Source: Anaerolineales bacterium (GTDB lineage: Bacteria; Chloroflexota; Anaerolineae; Aggregatilineales; J027). Taken from it: 64,000 nucleotides of DNA. The DNA lies in the NCBI GenBank assembly GCA_020634155.1, contig JACKCI010000001.1:620001-684000 (forward strand), read 5' to 3'. Under the pieces are notes generated by a model. That model searched no databases. It was not told where the DNA came from and saw nothing but the letters and a program-made list of their open reading frames with translations. Below, piece after piece: positions 51,427-60,678 of the stretch. Numbering within the stretch: the stretch's first letter is position 1; every line of letters begins with the position of its first letter. A program made the position numbers and the translations under genes.

Positions 51427-52401
51427 ATGCCTTCAGGCTCTACCACCATCGCCCGTAGCCGATTGTTCACCCTTGAGGATGGCTCATGGGTGATTCAACG
51501 AGGTATTGACCGTGTGCAAGAGTTGCTTTCTGGCAAAGAGCGCAGCTTCAGTAGCATGGACATTACCTTTGAAATCACCGACCCAGAGCTGGGAATCCTA
51601 CAAGCGAGGGGTATTGTCGAACAATTCGATGATTTCTTTGTGTGGGTGACGAGTGACTTGGTAGATACAGTCGATAGCACAACTCCCGGACTGATTAACT
51701 ACTACTATGTGCAATCGAACCTTGGCCGTGATCAAGTTGGTTTTGTGCAGACTCAGTTAGAAGCGATTGGTTTATCCGATCGATATGCCGCCGCCAAGCG
51801 CTTTGAACGGGTGGTAATTATGCGCCTCAATGAGGAACCCTTTACGCGGTTAAGCCATGCCGAGGATGCCCAAATCCTTTTGGCTCCAGTCCTGCAAGGT
51901 GCAGAACTGAGCGTTGAGGTTGTCTGTTTTCAGACCGCCAATATTCCACCCGCTTGGTTGGCGGCTGAACCCACTACCGACGACTATGCACCCCTGATTC
52001 GCCGTCTCGAACCAAAGGCCAAGGTCAAGACAGTAGTTTGCATCGATGGAGCAGAGACAAGCCATCATCTGATTCGGCAGATATGTAGCGAATTAGGAGC
52101 AGACATCGCCTCGGCTCACAATGGACAAGATGGCATCACCTTGATTCAAGATGCAGACCCCACACTCATCATCATGGATTTAACCTTGCCAGATATTCAC
52201 GGATATGAGGTTGTCGCCTTTGTCCGCACCAATCCTGAACTCGCCCATATTCCAATTATTGTCGTTACCGCACTGGCCTCGGAGACCGATTGGGTTTTTG
52301 CCCGCACCGTTGCCAATGTTGAGGACTATGTGGTAAAACCTCTCCACACCCAAGACATGCGCCGACGGATATGGCGCGTGTTAAATCGTTATTCCCTCTA
52401 G
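51427..52401 (+). CDS. Receiver-domain protein with novel N-terminal domain
   Basis: A 324-residue protein. Residues about 1-190 form a region I do not recognise ('SRLFTLEDGSWVIQRGIDRVQELLSG', 'VEQFDDFFVWVTSDLVDTVD'). Residues about 198-320 are a receiver domain ('VVCIDGAETSHHLIRQI', 'PTLIIMDLTLPDIHGYEVV' with the Asp, 'YVVKPLHTQDM' with the Lys). No output domain after it: the signal probably acts on the N-terminal part or on the neighbouring ATPase (inference). Confidence 0.82.
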   Translation: MPSGSTTIARSRLFTLEDGSWVIQRGIDRVQELLSGKERSFSSMDITFEITDPELGILQARGIVEQFDDFFVWVTSDLVDTVDSTTPGLINYYYVQSNLGRDQVGFVQTQLEAIGLSDRYAAAKRFERVVIMRLNEEPFTRLSHAEDAQILLAPVLQGAELSVEVVCFQTANIPPAWLAAEPTTDDYAPLIRRLEPKAKVKTVVCIDGAETSHHLIRQICSELGADIASAHNGQDGITLIQDADPTLIIMDLTLPDIHGYEVVAFVRTNPELAHIPIIVVTALASETDWVFARTVANVEDYVVKPLHTQDMRRRIWRVLNRYSL

Positions 52402-52411
52402 GAGCAAACAC

Positions 52412-53407
52412 TTGATATTTGTGACTGGCGGTACTGGATTTCTGGGCCGCAACCTTGTACCGATGCTCGTTGAGCAAGGCTTTACTGTCCGTCTAATTAC
52501 ACGCCATCCATCTGACCACCCGTGGTTGCAAGATTACCCCAACCTGCAAGTTATCCAAGCTGATGTGACCGACCGCCGAGCCATGTTTGAAGCGGCTGAA
52601 GGATGCCGTTATGTCATCCACGCTGCGGGTAAATTTAGCTTTTGGGGCCAGCGCGATGAATTTGAGGAAACTAATGTACGCGGCTCTCAAAATGTGATGG
52701 ATGCCGCTGTCGCCGCTAAAGTTGAAAAATACATTCATATCTCGACAGTGGTCGTTATCGGACACCCTACCACCGATGGGGAAATTGATGAGACCCACCC
52801 CGCCACGCCTGCTGACCCTTACCAAAAATCCAAATACAAAGCCGAGCAGGTCGCTCTCAGTTATTACCATGACCAAGGCCTGCCCGTTGTGGTCTTGCGC
52901 CCCGGAGCCTTTTATGGCCCATATGGTCATTATGCGTTCAATCAGATGTTTTTTGAGGATCCCTTGCGTGGCCTACCGATAGGCGTCAATGGCGGGCGTT
53001 ACTACACCTTTCCCGCCTATATCAAAGATGTGGCAGCATCCGTTATTCTGGCATTGGAACATGGCAAAATAGGCGAAATCTATAATATTTGCAGCCAGTA
53101 TATGACCCACCGCGAAGTTGACCGTGTCATTGCAGAAGCGGCGGGTATTCGAGATTTTCACATCTATTTCCCCCAAAAGCTCATGATCCCTTTTGCACGT
53201 TTTTTGACCATATTAGGTAAACTTACCAAGCGGGAGCCTAAATACCCCATCACCCTACGCTCCTATATTTTGAACAATTGGTGCGTCTCGACCACCAAAG
53301 CTCAACACGAATTAGGCTTTAACCCAACATCTTTTGAAGAGGGTGTGCGTGAAACGTTAGAGTGGTACCGCGAGATTGGCATCTGGAAAGGGAAGAAAAA
53401 TGGTTAA
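52412..53407 (+). CDS. NAD-dependent epimerase/dehydratase (extended SDR)
   Basis: A 331-residue extended short-chain dehydrogenase: 'FVTGGTGFLGRNL' (GxxGxxG) at the N-terminus and YxxxK in 'DPYQKSKYKAEQVAL'. 'VVLRPGAFYGPYGHYAF' is typical. The start is TTG, seven bases after AGGAG. The next gene begins inside its end (ATGGTTAA), so coupling is likely. The substrate is unknown. Confidence 0.87.
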   Translation: MIFVTGGTGFLGRNLVPMLVEQGFTVRLITRHPSDHPWLQDYPNLQVIQADVTDRRAMFEAAEGCRYVIHAAGKFSFWGQRDEFEETNVRGSQNVMDAAVAAKVEKYIHISTVVVIGHPTTDGEIDETHPATPADPYQKSKYKAEQVALSYYHDQGLPVVVLRPGAFYGPYGHYAFNQMFFEDPLRGLPIGVNGGRYYTFPAYIKDVAASVILALEHGKIGEIYNICSQYMTHREVDRVIAEAAGIRDFHIYFPQKLMIPFARFLTILGKLTKREPKYPITLRSYILNNWCVSTTKAQHELGFNPTSFEEGVRETLEWYREIGIWKGKKNG

Positions 53408-55097
53408 GGTTGTTACAGTCGAAGAAATGCGGGCAATTGAGCAAGCCGCTGATGCCGCAGGCCATAGCTATAGTGATATGATGCAACTCGCTGGACGGGC
53501 ATTGGCTGATGTCACGCTGCAGGTTATTCTCGAAAAAGCACTTGACCCATTGATTGTAGTGCTAGTCGGCCCCGGCAATAATGGGGGTGATGGTCTGGTA
53601 GCCGCCCGCTACCTTGCTGAGGATATTGAGGAAGCCCAAGTGGTTGCCTATCTCCTTAAAAACCGTGATGATGCCGTTTTTCATGCCGCCCAAAAAGCTG
53701 GGGTCGCCACCATCTCAGCAGAACAGGATGATGATTTTCAAGAACTTGAGAACTGGCTCGGCGACGCCAGCGTGGTACTGGATGCCCTCTTCGGCACAGG
53801 TACACATTTACCCATCAAGGGCGCGGCTGCCAAACTCCTAAAGCATGTTCATAAAACGTTGACTGAGCGCCAAGCCTACCATACCAGTGTGACCAACCCT
53901 ACCCGCCCCGTTGCCATCATTGACCGCCCCTATGTCATGGCTGTCGATTGCCCTAGTGGGTTAGACTGCGATACGGGCGAACTCGACCCGCTCACGCTCC
54001 ATGCCGACGCAACAATTACCTTTGCCGCCGCCAAACCGGGGTTGTTAACCTTTCCGGGAGCCGAGGCAGTCGGTCAATTGCATATCGGGGATATCGGCTT
54101 GCCAGACAAACTCAAACCTTATGATGCGGTCAAAATCAGCCTCGCTGACGGCAATACCATCCAAGGTTTGCTCCCCAAACGAGGCCGTGGCGGACACAAA
54201 GGCACCTATGGCAAGGCTATGATTGTGGCGGGCAGTGCTAACTACATTGGAGCCGCCTTTCTCGCGGGCAGCGCTGCCTATCGTAGCGGGGCAGGCTTGG
54301 TAACAGTCGCCGCGCCACATGGGATAGTTCCCACTCTCGCCGCCATGCTGCCCGAAGCGACATGGCTCCTATTACCACACGATATGGGTGCTATCAACGA
54401 ACGAGCAATTGAAGTGGTCCGCAAAGACCTCGACACCTACAGCGCCTTATTAGTGGGGCCGGGTTGGGGGCAAGATGAAGTCACCCACAAATTTCTACAT
54501 GGGCTACTCACACCTCTACCGAGTGTCAAAACCAAGCCTCAAATGGGCTTCCAAGTACACACTGAAGCCACCGAAGCCGCCGCGGACGCCGCCGCCCTCA
54601 ATCTCCCGCCACTGGTGATTGATGCCGATGGCCTCAATCTCTTGGCGCAAATGGATAAATGGTGGCAGATGCTCCCCAAAAACACCATCTTGACCCCTCA
54701 TCCGGGTGAATTTGCTCGTCTCGCTGGTATTGACTCGATTCAGACAGTGCAAGCGGATCGTCTAAAGCTGGCGCTGAAATATGCCAAGAAATGGAGGTGC
54801 ATCGTGGTCTTAAAGGGAGCCTTCACTGTAGTTGCCCAACCCAATGGACAGGCCACTATGATTCCGTTTGCTACAAGCGCCCTTGCAACCGCTGGCACAG
54901 GTGATGTCCTTGCGGGAACCATTGTAGGTCTTCTGGCACAAGGTGCGGACGCCGCCGCTGCTGCTGTTGTTGGGGCATGGCTACACGGCTTTGCTGGAAC
55001 CCAAGCCGAAACCGCACTTGGTACCCCAACTAGTGTGATGGCAAGCGACGTACTGCGTCAACTCCCCACCGCACTGGCAATCACAGAGCAACACTAG
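53400..55097 (+). CDS. nnr: Bifunctional NAD(P)HX epimerase/dehydratase
   Basis: A 565-residue repair enzyme. The N-terminal YjeF_N domain (about 1-230; 'VGPGNNGGDGLVAARYL') is the epimerase; the C-terminal ADP/ATP-dependent dehydratase (about 250-560) has 'GRGGHKGTYGKAMIVAGS', 'TPHPGEFARL' and 'ATAGTGDVLAGTIVGLLAQG'. An insert of some 30 residues with Ala/Glu repeats (about 385-405) interrupts the second domain. ATG 53400 overlaps the epimerase stop. It restores NADH and NADPH damaged by hydration. Confidence 0.95.
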   Translation: MVKVVTVEEMRAIEQAADAAGHSYSDMMQLAGRALADVTLQVILEKALDPLIVVLVGPGNNGGDGLVAARYLAEDIEEAQVVAYLLKNRDDAVFHAAQKAGVATISAEQDDDFQELENWLGDASVVLDALFGTGTHLPIKGAAAKLLKHVHKTLTERQAYHTSVTNPTRPVAIIDRPYVMAVDCPSGLDCDTGELDPLTLHADATITFAAAKPGLLTFPGAEAVGQLHIGDIGLPDKLKPYDAVKISLADGNTIQGLLPKRGRGGHKGTYGKAMIVAGSANYIGAAFLAGSAAYRSGAGLVTVAAPHGIVPTLAAMLPEATWLLLPHDMGAINERAIEVVRKDLDTYSALLVGPGWGQDEVTHKFLHGLLTPLPSVKTKPQMGFQVHTEATEAAADAAALNLPPLVIDADGLNLLAQMDKWWQMLPKNTILTPHPGEFARLAGIDSIQTVQADRLKLALKYAKKWRCIVVLKGAFTVVAQPNGQATMIPFATSALATAGTGDVLAGTIVGLLAQGADAAAAAVVGAWLHGFAGTQAETALGTPTSVMASDVLRQLPTALAITEQH

Positions 55098-55100
55098 CGC

Positions 55101-55277
55101 TCACTCCTGTGATGACCGATTGCGCTGAGGAAGCAGGGCTGCAATTCGCTGCTGGATTAAGCGGCGGGTTTCAGCCCCACTACGGGGAGCTTTCCACAAC
55201 GCCACCAAAACCCCCATCAGCATCCCCCAAATCATCCCATTCTGTAGAGACCGATTCGGTTGTTTCTTCTTCCCCAT
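55101..55277 (-). CDS. Small YtxH-like protein
   Basis: A 58-residue protein with 'GMIWGMLMGVLVALWKAPRSGAETRRLIQQRI', a close match to the YtxH pattern of a glycine-zipper helix then APxSGxETR. These small membrane proteins are often found near stress genes. It overlaps the 3' end of the upstream gene by 98 bp in another frame. ATG 55277 with GAAGGG upstream is preferred. Confidence 0.7.
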   Translation of the reverse strand: MGKKKQPNRSLQNGMIWGMLMGVLVALWKAPRSGAETRRLIQQRIAALLPQRNRSSQE

Positions 55278-55779
55278 CCTCACCCTTCTCTTTCGGATGA
55301 ACAGCCCGTTGAATCGCTAACATTTCACGAATAAAAGCACGGCTACCTGTCACTACCGCCTTAGTTTGTACCAACGGCCCAACCGCATGTTTGCCAACAA
55401 ATAGGGCCGTCCCTTTAGCAGTATCAGCGGCTTGTTGAGTCGAGTCCACGATAGGCCGCAGTTCATTCTTCAAGATATTGGTCAAAGCGGATACCTGTAG
55501 CACCAAGAGTATGAGCGCGACACTAATCATAATCCCCTGAAGCACCAGTAAGATTAGAAAAAGGTCACGGACAATCGCCACAAAATGTGCGACATTCTCC
55601 CACTCACCGCTTACGGCAGCTACTCCTACCGCGAATAGAAATAGCACCAAGCATAAACCAATAGAGCCTAGCAGCACCATTATGATATAGAATTGGGCAC
55701 TACGGTCCTTTTTTCCCTTTTCCTCTGACTCTGCCTGTGGCTCGTTGAGATTTTCTTCAAGTGTTTCGGGTGTTGTCAT
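55180..55779 (-). CDS. Membrane protein of unknown function
   Basis: A 199-residue protein with a hydrophilic N-terminus, two hydrophobic segments ('FYIIMVLLGSIGLCLVLFLFAVGVAAV' and 'LFLILLVLQGIMISVALILLVLQ') and a long C-terminal part with helical and acidic stretches. It resembles DUF948-type proteins in outline only. ATG 55779 overlaps the stop of the upstream gene (ATGA). Its 3' end overlaps the small YtxH-like gene by 98 bp. Confidence 0.65.
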   Translation of the reverse strand: MTTPETLEENLNEPQAESEEKGKKDRSAQFYIIMVLLGSIGLCLVLFLFAVGVAAVSGEWENVAHFVAIVRDLFLILLVLQGIMISVALILLVLQVSALTNILKNELRPIVDSTQQAADTAKGTALFVGKHAVGPLVQTKAVVTGSRAFIREMLAIQRAVHPKEKGEDGEEETTESVSTEWDDLGDADGGFGGVVESSP

Positions 55780-56045
55780 CGTATCTGTGTCCGTTGTCGG
55801 GTCAAAATCCACGCCACTGCCAGTGCGATGATTGCCCCAATGGTGGCATTGAAGACATTGAGTGGCCCATAATTCCAGATATTTGCATTCAATAAATCAC
55901 CAGTGATGTGCCCCAAAGCAAATCCAATCCAGCTAGCCAAGAAAAATAGCGCCAACCGACGGGCATCCCCACCACTGATTAAATGAAATAACGCGCCATA
56001 TAATGTGGCAAAAATTGCCCCTAGCGCCAACGATGGACTTGGCAT
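55776..56045 (-). CDS. Small membrane protein, three to four helices
   Basis: An 89-residue hydrophobic protein starting at ATG 56045 (GAAGG eight bases upstream; the frame extends 15 codons further without a signal). It begins 'MPSPSLALGAIFATLYGALFHLI' and ends in a basic tail. Ends in TGA overlapping the next ATG. No family recognised. Confidence 0.65.
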   Translation of the reverse strand: MPSPSLALGAIFATLYGALFHLISGGDARRLALFFLASWIGFALGHITGDLLNANIWNYGPLNVFNATIGAIIALAVAWILTRQRTQIR

Positions 56046-56183
56046 GAAAGTTGCCTTCAATGAAATTAGCAGTATCCTACTAAAGTACAATGCCTGCCTA
56101 GTGTAGCACAGTCTCGATAAACCGACGACTCATCGGCATTTATGACGACTTAAATTCAAAACACATTATTTTGGAGCAAATCG

Positions 56184-56858
56184 GTGCTAGTACCACAACT
56201 CATTTTTGCCCATCTTTTAGCCGACTTCATCTTCCAGACCAAACGCATCGTTGAGATGAAAACCAAAGGCTGGTATGGTCTATTCCTGCACGGCGGCACC
56301 TTTTACATCACCGCGCTCTATGTGCTACCGAGTCACCTCAAAACCGTCTTCATCCCTATCACCCTCCTCTCCATTGAGCATACCTTCCAAGACTGGGTAA
56401 AAATCAAACTCAGTCGGCTCACCCCACGATTTGGGGTATTCTGGTACTTCCTCGACCAGCTTTGCCATTTCTTGGGGATTTTTATTCTCAATGCATGGGT
56501 AGGAGACAAAGTTACCTCCAACAACACAGAAATCTTGTTGTTCATGATTGGCAGTTCTGTCATTGTCCTTACGCGTGCATGGGAAATCACGGTCATGTCC
56601 AATTGGGCGCGGCTCCGTCAGCATGTCCAACAATGGAACCGTTGGGCAGATGTTGAGCGGTTAGCAGCCCTCGCGCTTGTTAGCCTCGGAGGGCTTATTG
56701 CTGTACCTTTTGGGGCGACCTGTGTCATTCCTCGGTTTGTGATGGCACGTCGCCAAGGAATCAAATTCCAAAAACTCGAATACTTGGAGGTGGGAGGCGG
56801 GATTATTTGCAGTATAATACTAGGGTTAGGGATTTGGAATTTGTTGCAATATATTTAA
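56184..56858 (+). CDS. DUF3307 family membrane protein
   Basis: A 224-residue polytopic protein. The opening 'LIFAHLLADFIFQTKRIVEMKTKGWYGLFLHG' matches DUF3307, and 'SIEHTFQDWVKIKLS' and 'FWYFLDQLCHFLGIFILN' continue it. Function not known. The start is GTG, eight bases after GGAG. The SRPBCC gene starts 12 bp after the stop. Confidence 0.85.
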   Translation: MLVPQLIFAHLLADFIFQTKRIVEMKTKGWYGLFLHGGTFYITALYVLPSHLKTVFIPITLLSIEHTFQDWVKIKLSRLTPRFGVFWYFLDQLCHFLGIFILNAWVGDKVTSNNTEILLFMIGSSVIVLTRAWEITVMSNWARLRQHVQQWNRWADVERLAALALVSLGGLIAVPFGATCVIPRFVMARRQGIKFQKLEYLEVGGGIICSIILGLGIWNLLQYI

Positions 56859-56870
56859 GGAAGTTCAAAG

Positions 56871-58139
56871 TTGACGCTGATTGATCAGCGGATATTAATT
56901 CCCGCACCCGCTCAAGCAGTCTGGCAAATCATCGCTGACCACCGTCTTTTACCCCAATGGCGTAGTGATGTACAGACCACATCTATCCTCACCACGCGCT
57001 CCGACTCACGTGGCACACGGCGGCGTATTACCCCACGCAACAGCCGCAAGGACATTATTGAGGAAATCACGGTCTGGTATGATGGAGTTGGCTATGAATA
57101 CCATATTGTGGATGGTAGCCCCTACAAATCATTCTTCTCACGGATTCGGCTCCAAGCCACCCCTGACGGCACTATTGTTCAATGGACAATGACTTTTGAA
57201 TTGGGCAATTTGCTCAAACGCATCTTGCAGGGGCGGGGCCACCGACGGCGTCTTGAAAAACTCGCGGTCGAAAGCCTCCGCAATCTCCGGCGCTATGTCG
57301 CCTCTAAGGGTATTACGATTGATGCTCAACACCGGGAGAAAACCCGCATCAAAGAGGCTCCTGACGCCGATGCTCGTGCTGAATACGGTGCCAAGATTAT
57401 CGCTACCAAAACGACTGATGAAATTGATGAGCCACCTATCCGTATCGAAGATACGCCAAGTGTGCCACGCGTGGTGCCGCCCTCGTTCCTTGCCGAGGCC
57501 ATGAAGGATGTCGCCCCCCCCCCACTCGCTGAGGAACCCAAAGAAGACACGCGCCCTGTCCAACCGATAACGGATGAACAATTGGCAGCTGCCCAACCAC
57601 CAACAGAAACACCCCCATCTACTCCGGTGATACCTGAACCAGCTGTTGACCCTGTTTCTGATACTAAACCCAAAGCACCCGTATTTGCGCCGCGCACAGA
57701 GACACCTGCCGCGTCTTCCCAAGACGACGACTTACCACCACCCACCGACAAGCGTGATACAGGACAAATCAGCATTTGGGAAGTCTTTGGATTAGATCGC
57801 CCCAAAGATGAACTCACCAAGATTATTGATGACCTCAAGCCGCCTACACCCGACGGTGTAGATTCAGCACCCAAACCCACAGAGGCTAAAGCCAGTAACT
57901 CCGCCCGAGAAGCGGATCACTCAATGGAACCCTTAGCCTTCCAACCCAAGACTCTTTTAGATGACTGGTTAGCCGCTAACGAGCCGCCTATCCCATTGAG
58001 CGCCAGCGGTACTATGCGAACAGTAGCGCGTTCATCTCAACAAGCACGTGGTGGGTTGCGTCGTATCCAGCAACAGCAACGGCTCAAAGTGCGTCGGCCC
58101 TTGCAAGATGAAGATAACAAAAAACCACCCCAAGATTAG
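56871..58139 (+). CDS. SRPBCC-domain protein with long disordered tail
   Basis: A 422-residue protein. Residues about 1-145 are a START/SRPBCC lipid-binding fold ('ILIPAPAQAVWQIIADHRLLPQWRSDV', 'GTIVQWTMTFELGNLLKRIL'). The remaining 270 residues are rich in Pro, Glu, Asp and Thr and probably disordered, with a basic C-terminus. The start is TTG, with AAGGAAG upstream. No membrane segment. The SRPBCC ligand is unknown. Confidence 0.78.
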   Translation: MTLIDQRILIPAPAQAVWQIIADHRLLPQWRSDVQTTSILTTRSDSRGTRRRITPRNSRKDIIEEITVWYDGVGYEYHIVDGSPYKSFFSRIRLQATPDGTIVQWTMTFELGNLLKRILQGRGHRRRLEKLAVESLRNLRRYVASKGITIDAQHREKTRIKEAPDADARAEYGAKIIATKTTDEIDEPPIRIEDTPSVPRVVPPSFLAEAMKDVAPPPLAEEPKEDTRPVQPITDEQLAAAQPPTETPPSTPVIPEPAVDPVSDTKPKAPVFAPRTETPAASSQDDDLPPPTDKRDTGQISIWEVFGLDRPKDELTKIIDDLKPPTPDGVDSAPKPTEAKASNSAREADHSMEPLAFQPKTLLDDWLAANEPPIPLSASGTMRTVARSSQQARGGLRRIQQQQRLKVRRPLQDEDNKKPPQD

Positions 58140-58151
58140 GAGTGGTTTGAG

Positions 58152-58229
58152 TGGGGTGGGAGAAGGGACTTGAACCCTTGACCTCTTGTTCCACAGACAA
58201 GCGCTCTGACCAACTGAGCTACGCCCACC
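58152..58229 (-). tRNA. tRNA-His (anticodon GTG), CCA encoded
   Basis: Acceptor GTGGGCG with CTCCCAC (one mismatch), the extra 5' G at 58229 opposite C73, and anticodon loop CTGTGGA (anticodon GTG). T-arm AAGGGTTCAAGTCCCTT. CCA encoded at 58154-58152. Confidence 0.93.
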
Positions 58230-58280
58230 ATATACATACGGCAGTTTACCATAGACAGTGGGTGATGTCACTACCCAATT

Positions 58281-59135
58281 TCAGTCCAATTTCTCCATGA
58301 AATCCTTGGCGGTTTCCTCTGGAGAACGCCATTCTCCGCCAAGCTGGTCACGCAAAATAGTCTGGTGTCGGATGAGCCATACATACAGGTCGGCTTCTGT
58401 ACGGTTGGGGAATTCCTCTAGCAAATTGCATTTGCGGATGGCCTCCATCATTGGCATATACACATTGTCGTACCAACTCACAACCGCTTCAGGCCATGAA
58501 ATATCCCGTTGTTGGTCAAGACCCATGAAATACTTATGGACATCAATATGCTGGATAATTTGACGATACATGCCCGGTTCCGTCAATTCGACATTGCTAG
58601 TCGGGCGCAGCACATCAAGTTTGGTATGCTGTAGAAACTCTGCATAGGCTTGTTTAAGCGTCAATTCCTCATCAGTGACGGTTTCGTCAAAGGGAATAGA
58701 GGTCGGAATCTCGGTAACATAAGCCTCAATAGTGGGTTGCCCCAACTGACGGGCGACCGATACACGATGATTGCCGTCAATCACAAAGTAAGCATCGCCT
58801 ACTTTATAGACTTCAATCGGCGGAAAGCCCTTTTCCCCGCGTGCAAGGGCGCTAATCTGCTTCCAGCGATCTTCATTGACCGACTTGCGCGGCATAAAGG
58901 TGCGAGTAAAGTCATGATAGCGGCCTACGGTTCCGATAATCTTATCCAGCGGGATATTCTGTAGGCCAAGATTACGCTGTCCATAGAGACGTAAGCGCTG
59001 CTGCACTTCCTCAAAACGCAAGAGATTGGTAGACTGTCCAGTCATTGAGGCGACCAGTTCAGTCCAAAACGCTTTCATGCGGGCACGGGCAAAATCCCGT
59101 TGGGCTGCTATCCAAAGATTCGGGCGGTCATCCAT
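58281..59135 (-). CDS. ParB/Srx nuclease-like domain protein
   Basis: A 284-residue protein. Residues about 80-155 contain 'GFPPIEVYKVGDAYFVIDGNHRVSVARQLGQPTIEAYVTEI', a ParB N-terminal (CTPase/nuclease-like) motif with the GNHR box. The C-terminal 130 residues are helical. No DNA-binding HTH was seen, so it is not a partition protein; the role is unknown. AAGGAG precedes the ATG. Ends in TGA. Confidence 0.8.
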   Translation of the reverse strand: MDDRPNLWIAAQRDFARARMKAFWTELVASMTGQSTNLLRFEEVQQRLRLYGQRNLGLQNIPLDKIIGTVGRYHDFTRTFMPRKSVNEDRWKQISALARGEKGFPPIEVYKVGDAYFVIDGNHRVSVARQLGQPTIEAYVTEIPTSIPFDETVTDEELTLKQAYAEFLQHTKLDVLRPTSNVELTEPGMYRQIIQHIDVHKYFMGLDQQRDISWPEAVVSWYDNVYMPMMEAIRKCNLLEEFPNRTEADLYVWLIRHQTILRDQLGGEWRSPEETAKDFMEKLD

Positions 59136-59146
59136 ATTCCCTCTCC

Positions 59147-59758
59147 TTAGTGATCTGCAATGTCCAAAACAAAATATGGGTTGATGTTGATGATTTTTGT
59201 TTTTAAGAACAGGATGTCTTTAGCCTTGCGGCGATCATAAATATCAACATGCCCATGAATAAAATAACGCGGACAAGCCAGTCGCAATAACCAACGGAAC
59301 GTCCGGAACCCTCGATGCGCCCAATCATCGGCATCATTAAGATGGCACGGCGGGCTATGAGCCACCATGATATCAACTCCATACCCACGCACCAGCCGAC
59401 GGAGCATTAATGCTGGTAAAATTCGCAAGCTCTCAGCAAACATTGCTGATTCACTGTATTGAATATCCCCACGATTGTATCGAATCGACCCCTCTAACCC
59501 CGCCAAGGTAAACCCTTGGAACCGTTTGATATGGGCATGGAGGTTCGTTCCTCCCGGCCTTGATTCGTTGTAATGGTGGTCATGGTTTCCCCGCACGAAA
59601 TACAACGGCAGATTAAGTACCGATGCAATGAAATCTAAGTAGTCGGGTTCCATATCCCCACAGCTAATCAAAGCCTGCACATCACTAAACTGCCGCTTCA
59701 AGAACTCGCTATTGCTGAACTGCGGCAACTGATTGTCACTCACTGCCAATATTTTCAT
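59147..59758 (-). CDS. Calcineurin-like metallophosphoesterase
   Basis: A 203-residue protein starting at ATG 59758 (MKILAVSDNQ), rather than 22 codons upstream. Motifs: 'SDNQ' (in place of SDxH), 'ISCGDMEPDYL', 'VRGNHDHHY', 'VAHSPP' and 'FIHGHVD'. Two-metal phosphoesterase of unknown substrate. The downstream ParB-like gene follows 11 bp later. Confidence 0.87.
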   Translation of the reverse strand: MKILAVSDNQLPQFSNSEFLKRQFSDVQALISCGDMEPDYLDFIASVLNLPLYFVRGNHDHHYNESRPGGTNLHAHIKRFQGFTLAGLEGSIRYNRGDIQYSESAMFAESLRILPALMLRRLVRGYGVDIMVAHSPPCHLNDADDWAHRGFRTFRWLLRLACPRYFIHGHVDIYDRRKAKDILFLKTKIININPYFVLDIADH

Positions 59759-59803
59759 TATAACGTTACACCTATCGTTGACAGGGGAATTATAACAAAT
59801 TGC

Positions 59804-59835
59804 ACAAAAATAAACGGCTATCATGTCGATAGCCG
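59804..59835 (-). terminator. Terminator after the 59864-60322 gene
   Basis: On the minus strand CGGCTATC and GATAGCCG form an 8-bp stem with loop GACAT, followed by TTTATTTTT. Confidence 0.85.
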
Positions 59836-59863
59836 CAAGTATATTGATAATTGCAACCTTACT

Positions 59864-60322
59864 CTATTGATAAGTTTGGCGTCGGCGCTTGATAGAGGGT
59901 GGCGGTGTTGCTTCCCACCCATCTGGGTAAAGGGCCAAATCCAATGCAGTCCATAACCGACGGGTCTCAAGGTTATCAAGGACAATATCCCAATGCACCT
60001 TGCCCATAATCCCATCGACCAAATAGCGATTGTTCTCCAACGATTCAACCTTAACATGGGTCGTTACGGTTGGATTCAACACGGTTGCATCAAGCGGCGC
60101 AGTCGGTACCATCGCTGTAACCATTCCTGCCTTTTCTGGAAAAAGCAGCATGGTGAGACGAAACCACAGCAAATGAGCAGCACGCTTACTCAACATGCGT
60201 GACCACTCTTTCTCAGGGGTGCCAATTGTTGCAGCAGATACCCCACCTACCACCAGAGCTTGCCCATCGGGGCGACTACTGACAAAAACATCGCGCAGAC
60301 CAAGCGCTCTATCCTGAGCCAT
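59864..60322 (-). CDS. Protein of unknown function, 152 residues
   Basis: A soluble protein starting 'MAQDRALGLRDVFVSSRPDGQALVVGG', with 'WSRMLSKRAAHLLWFRLTMLLFPEKAGMV' and 'TALDLALYPDGWEATPPPSIKRRRQTYQ' at the end. The C-terminus is Arg-rich. No family recognised; no signal peptide. It lies behind its own promoter (60472-60500) and is closed by a terminator, so it is monocistronic. Confidence 0.6.
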   Translation of the reverse strand: MAQDRALGLRDVFVSSRPDGQALVVGGVSAATIGTPEKEWSRMLSKRAAHLLWFRLTMLLFPEKAGMVTAMVPTAPLDATVLNPTVTTHVKVESLENNRYLVDGIMGKVHWDIVLDNLETRRLWTALDLALYPDGWEATPPPSIKRRRQTYQ

Positions 60323-60471
60323 TCATGCCTCCTAACGTCTACATGCTTGCCCGTTGCTGACCCTAACATAAGCGATATGGGCAGTCGAGACACAGTGCGA
60401 CTCTATCCGGACTACACTCAACAACTCCATACTATTAACCATGGTTCTCGCCAAATCCATACTTTAACGCC

Positions 60472-60500
60472 AGTATAAAAGTACACCCTCTATGTTTCAA
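60472..60500 (-). promoter_or_regulatory. Promoter of the 59864-60322 gene
   Basis: On the minus strand TTGAAA (60500-60495), a 17-base spacer and TATACT (60477-60472). It would give a leader of about 140 bases. Confidence 0.6.
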
Positions 60501-60564
60501 TAAAATTTAACATCTTTCAACAGAAACATGACGTTTTGCTATAAAAATATCGCGTTTTGAATGC

Positions 60565-60595
60565 AATAACTCCCCAAAAATTAGGGGAGTTATTT
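60565..60595 (-). terminator. Hairpin downstream of the tandem esterase gene
   Basis: AATAACTCCCC and GGGGAGTTATT form an 11-bp stem with an 8-base A/T loop. It lies about 85 bp past the end of the minus-strand esterase gene. Confidence 0.6.
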
Positions 60596-60678
60596 GGCAA
60601 AGCTCGATTGATGTTGTATCAACCTTGGGTCTCTCAGGCCACCCGTCTTGACAACTTACACACTCAAAACATACCGTC

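Larger units (their letters stand above)
60323..60678. other. Intergenic region, A/T-rich
   Basis: About 356 bp between two minus-strand genes. It holds a promoter at 60472-60500 and a hairpin at 60565-60595. The stretch 60480-60560 is A/T-rich. No gene was seen. Confidence 0.5.

Noticed and set aside
57138..57880. Minus-strand frames opposite the SRPBCC protein tail
   Set aside because: They are shadows of the low-complexity tail, with no start signal and no domain.
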